DNA of 64,000 bases from Candidatus Omnitrophota bacterium (GTDB lineage Bacteria > Omnitrophota > Omnitrophia > Omnitrophales > Aquincolibacteriaceae). Shown here one piece after another: positions 62,021 to 64,000 of this stretch. Numbering within the stretch: position 1 is the stretch's first letter; each line of letters begins with the position of its first letter. The position numbers and the translations under genes are program-made. The stretch lies in the NCBI GenBank assembly GCA_030698625.1, contig JAUYMS010000035.1:135950-199949 (forward strand), in the 5' to 3' direction. Under the pieces are notes generated by a model. The model was not told the DNA's origin. It did not search any database and worked only from the letters and a program-made list of their open reading frames with translations.

Positions 62021-63849
62021 CCTATAAAAGCACTTACGACTGCGTCCTTGATTTGGAAAGAAATGGCCATTTGGTGCGTGTTCACGAAGAAGTGGATCCG
62101 TACCTGGAGATGGCCGAAATCCACCGCCGCGTCTATCGCGCGGGCGGTCCTGCCGTCTATTACGAAAAGGTCAAAGGCAGTCCCTTTCCCGCCGTGTCCA
62201 ACCTATACGGCACTGTAGAAAGAGCCCGATTTATTTTTCGGCATACTCTGGAGCGCGTCAAGAAGTTGGTGCGGCTTAAAGCTTCGCCCGGATCATTCCT
62301 GAAAAATCCCTGGTCCTGTGCAGACATACCGCAGGCGGCCTGGAATGCGTTACCCAAAAAAGTGCGCCGGGGCGCTGTCATGGAGTGCCGCACGAGTACG
62401 GACCAACTTCCGCAGATACAATGCTGGCCGAGGGACGGCGGGGCCTTCGTGCTCCTGCCGCAGGTCTACACCGAGGATCAGGAGAACCCCGGCATCCTTC
62501 ATTCAAATCTCGGTATGTACCGGGTCCAGCTTTCCGGAAATCAATATGAAGCGGGACGTACGGTCGGACTCCACTATCAGATTCGCCGTGATATCGGCAT
62601 TCATCATGCTAAGGCGTTATCCCGCGGGGAACCTCTCAAAGTGAGCATTTTTATCGGCGGTCCGCCTGCCCACAGTTTTGCTGCGGTGATGTACTTGCCG
62701 GAAGGTCTCAGTGAAGTGGCTTTTGCCGGGGCCTTGGCAGGACGCCGATTCCGCTATGCGGAATGCGGGGGGTATAAGATTGCCGCGGAAGCGGACTTTT
62801 GCATTACCGGGTATGTGGATCCGTCGAAGACCCTGCCGGAAGGCCCGTTCGGCGATCATTTTGGTTATTATAGTCTGGAACATGAATTTCCGTTCCTGCA
62901 CGTCGAAAGCGTTTATCACCGTAAGAACGCGGTCTGGCCTTTTACCGTGGTGGGCCGCCCGCCGCAGGAAGATTCTGTATTCGGAAAATTAATTCAGGAA
63001 ATCGCGGGGCCGATGATTCCGCGCGAGATTCCGGGCGTGAAGGCTGTCCACGCCGTGGATGCGTCATGCGTCCACCCCTTGCTCTTAGCGATAGGCAGTG
63101 AGCGCTATTGGCCGCATCAAGAGCGTAAGCCTCAGGAACTCTTGAGTCTGGCAAACTCCCTTTTAGGCTACGGTCCCTGCGCCTTGGCTAAATATCTCAT
63201 GATTGTTGCAGGGGAAGATGACCCCGATTTGGATATCCACAAAGTCGATCAATTTTTTCGCCACTTGCTTGAACGGGTGGACTGGTCCTGTGACCTGCAC
63301 TTTCACACACGCACCACTGTGGATACGCTGGATTACACGGGCACCGCTATTAACGAGGGATCCAAAGTCGTGATGGCGGCTGCGGGGCCGAAGCGAAGAG
63401 ACTTGGCGAAAAAGCTGCCGGAGGGTTTCTCTGGGGCAGAGGGATTCTCTTATCCGCGATTCGCGATGCCCGGAGTTCTGATCATCGAGGGGGAGCCGTT
63501 TACCTCCTATGACAATGCTGCGGCACAGATCGATATGCTGACGCAGAGTATCGCGCGGCGGAAAGACTTTGACGGTATCCCCCTTATTCTCGTCGTTGAC
63601 GACAGTGAGTTTACGAGCCGCCGCTTCGACAACTTTTTGTGGGTGACCTTTACGCGGAGCGATCCGGCGCGGGACATTTACGGAACCGAAAGTTTTACGG
63701 AACACAAACACTGGGGGTGTCGCGGCCCGCTTGTTGTAGATGCCCGCATTAAACCCCATCATGCGCCGCTTCTTGTCGAAGACGCGGCCGTGACGAAACA
63801 CGTTGATCGGCTCGGAGTCTCGGGCGGGTCTCTGCACGGAATCATCTGA
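62017..63849 (+). CDS. UbiD-family decarboxylase
   Basis: 610 residues. TTG 62017 overlaps the leuD stop. 'GMYRVQLSGNQYEAG', 'IFIGGPPAHSFAAVMYLPEG', 'EGPFGDHFGYYS' with the metal-binding Glu, and 'RDIYGTESFTEHKHWG' are UbiD hallmarks, with the E-x-x-R and Glu residues of the prenylated-FMN site. It probably decarboxylates an aromatic carboxylate, such as in the futalosine menaquinone pathway; no ubiX or mqn genes are visible. The start codon is uncertain. Confidence 0.9.
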   Translation: MTYKSTYDCVLDLERNGHLVRVHEEVDPYLEMAEIHRRVYRAGGPAVYYEKVKGSPFPAVSNLYGTVERARFIFRHTLERVKKLVRLKASPGSFLKNPWSCADIPQAAWNALPKKVRRGAVMECRTSTDQLPQIQCWPRDGGAFVLLPQVYTEDQENPGILHSNLGMYRVQLSGNQYEAGRTVGLHYQIRRDIGIHHAKALSRGEPLKVSIFIGGPPAHSFAAVMYLPEGLSEVAFAGALAGRRFRYAECGGYKIAAEADFCITGYVDPSKTLPEGPFGDHFGYYSLEHEFPFLHVESVYHRKNAVWPFTVVGRPPQEDSVFGKLIQEIAGPMIPREIPGVKAVHAVDASCVHPLLLAIGSERYWPHQERKPQELLSLANSLLGYGPCALAKYLMIVAGEDDPDLDIHKVDQFFRHLLERVDWSCDLHFHTRTTVDTLDYTGTAINEGSKVVMAAAGPKRRDLAKKLPEGFSGAEGFSYPRFAMPGVLIIEGEPFTSYDNAAAQIDMLTQSIARRKDFDGIPLILVVDDSEFTSRRFDNFLWVTFTRSDPARDIYGTESFTEHKHWGCRGPLVVDARIKPHHAPLLVEDAAVTKHVDRLGVSGGSLHGII

Positions 63850-63850
63850 T

Positions 63851-64000
63851 ATGCGCGCAATCTTCCTGGGGTTAATCATTCTTTCTTTTATTCCGAGGGG
63901 CCTTGCAGCCGAGGCGTGGGATGTCCTGACGGAGACGGAGAAGCAAACGCTTCATCGTATCTTGGATCATTGGGAGTCCTGGGTTCCCGAGAGGAAGGCC
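63851..64000 (+). CDS. Start of an exported protein (3' partial)
   Basis: The first 50 codons of a gene that runs off the window. 'IFLGLIILSFIPRGLA-AEAW' looks like a signal peptide with cleavage after LAA. The mature start 'WDVLTETEKQTLHRIL' is a helical, acidic stretch. The ATG follows the ubiD stop by one base, so it is probably in the same operon. Family not recognisable from this length. Confidence 0.55.
   Translation, partial: MRAIFLGLIILSFIPRGLAAEAWDVLTETEKQTLHRILDHWESWVPERKA

Noticed and set aside
1-64000. CRISPR arrays, tRNA or rRNA genes and insertion sequences
   Set aside because: I looked for regular repeats with spacers, cloverleaf ends with GGTTC-type T loops, and transposase motifs and saw none that hold up.

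Overview
This window looks like bacterial chromosome with moderate GC content and tightly packed genes. It most likely comes from the PVC superphylum, and within it best fits Candidatus Omnitrophota. The pointers are a 17.9 kb reading frame of at least 5,967 residues (giant genes are known from that phylum), a small 'CSVCFGD' protein behind the cytochrome oxidase genes, and a gene content of aerobic oxidase, multiheme cytochrome, molybdenum cofactor and c-di-GMP genes. No rRNA or phylogenetic marker is present, so the assignment is an inference.

Layout. Positions 2-17938 hold one giant gene, open at the left edge. Its protein is a string of unrelated segments (a zinc-ribbon-like segment, histidine phosphatase, P-loop kinase, HExxH metallopeptidase-like, SAM methyltransferase and six copies of an unknown repeat). 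The segments are separated eleven times by the pentapeptide R/D-S-E-L-R, written with many different codons. This is the most unusual object in the window, and I suggest it is a polyprotein. Positions 17964-24670 hold a PAP2 phosphatase, an ArsC/Spx protein, a decaying PII-like/antiporter operon on the minus strand, a receiver protein lacking its phospho-acceptor Asp, an HTH/Doc-type toxin-antitoxin-like pair with a palindrome-studded promoter, and a PAS-PAS-GGDEF protein. Positions 24667-28445 (minus) encode a heme-copper cytochrome oxidase (ctaCDEF plus two small membrane proteins). A divergent Rrf2 regulator is followed by a desaturase, a globin, an EAL protein and hemY.

Positions 33085-49000 look like an anaerobic or nitrogen-oxide respiration island: a porin, a truncated radical SAM gene joined directly to the last part of a NarK transporter, a probable Moco riboswitch, a full molybdenum-cofactor operon (moaA, moaCB, a TauE permease, moeA, moaD, moaE, mobA, PAS-GGDEF), a CRP-like regulator, and an eight-gene operon. 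That operon runs from a hemerythrin through small helical proteins and a ferritin-like/TM/GGDEF sensor to a Rieske protein, cytochrome b and an octaheme HAO-family cytochrome. A perfect TGTGA-N6-TCACA palindrome lies about 41.5 bp upstream of the predicted start of this operon, and the regulator just before it has the matching RETVxR recognition helix. No molybdoenzyme is present. The radical SAM/NarK junction may mark where nitrate-reductase genes were lost, or may be an assembly artefact.

The remainder is mostly housekeeping: isoaspartyl peptidase, a CheY-like protein, a DUF255/YyaL protein, a cyclase, cobalamin-dependent methionine synthase, inositol-phosphate synthase, DUF3592, a FIST sensor, leuC-leuD-ubiD, and the start of an exported protein. 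A 168 bp imperfect inverted repeat sits upstream of leuC. Several genes (PAP2, the CRP-like regulator, FIST, leuC) have a -10 box only 7-10 nt from the ATG and may be leaderless. I saw no tRNA, rRNA, CRISPR array or insertion sequence. No gene-free stretch exceeds about 300 bases.
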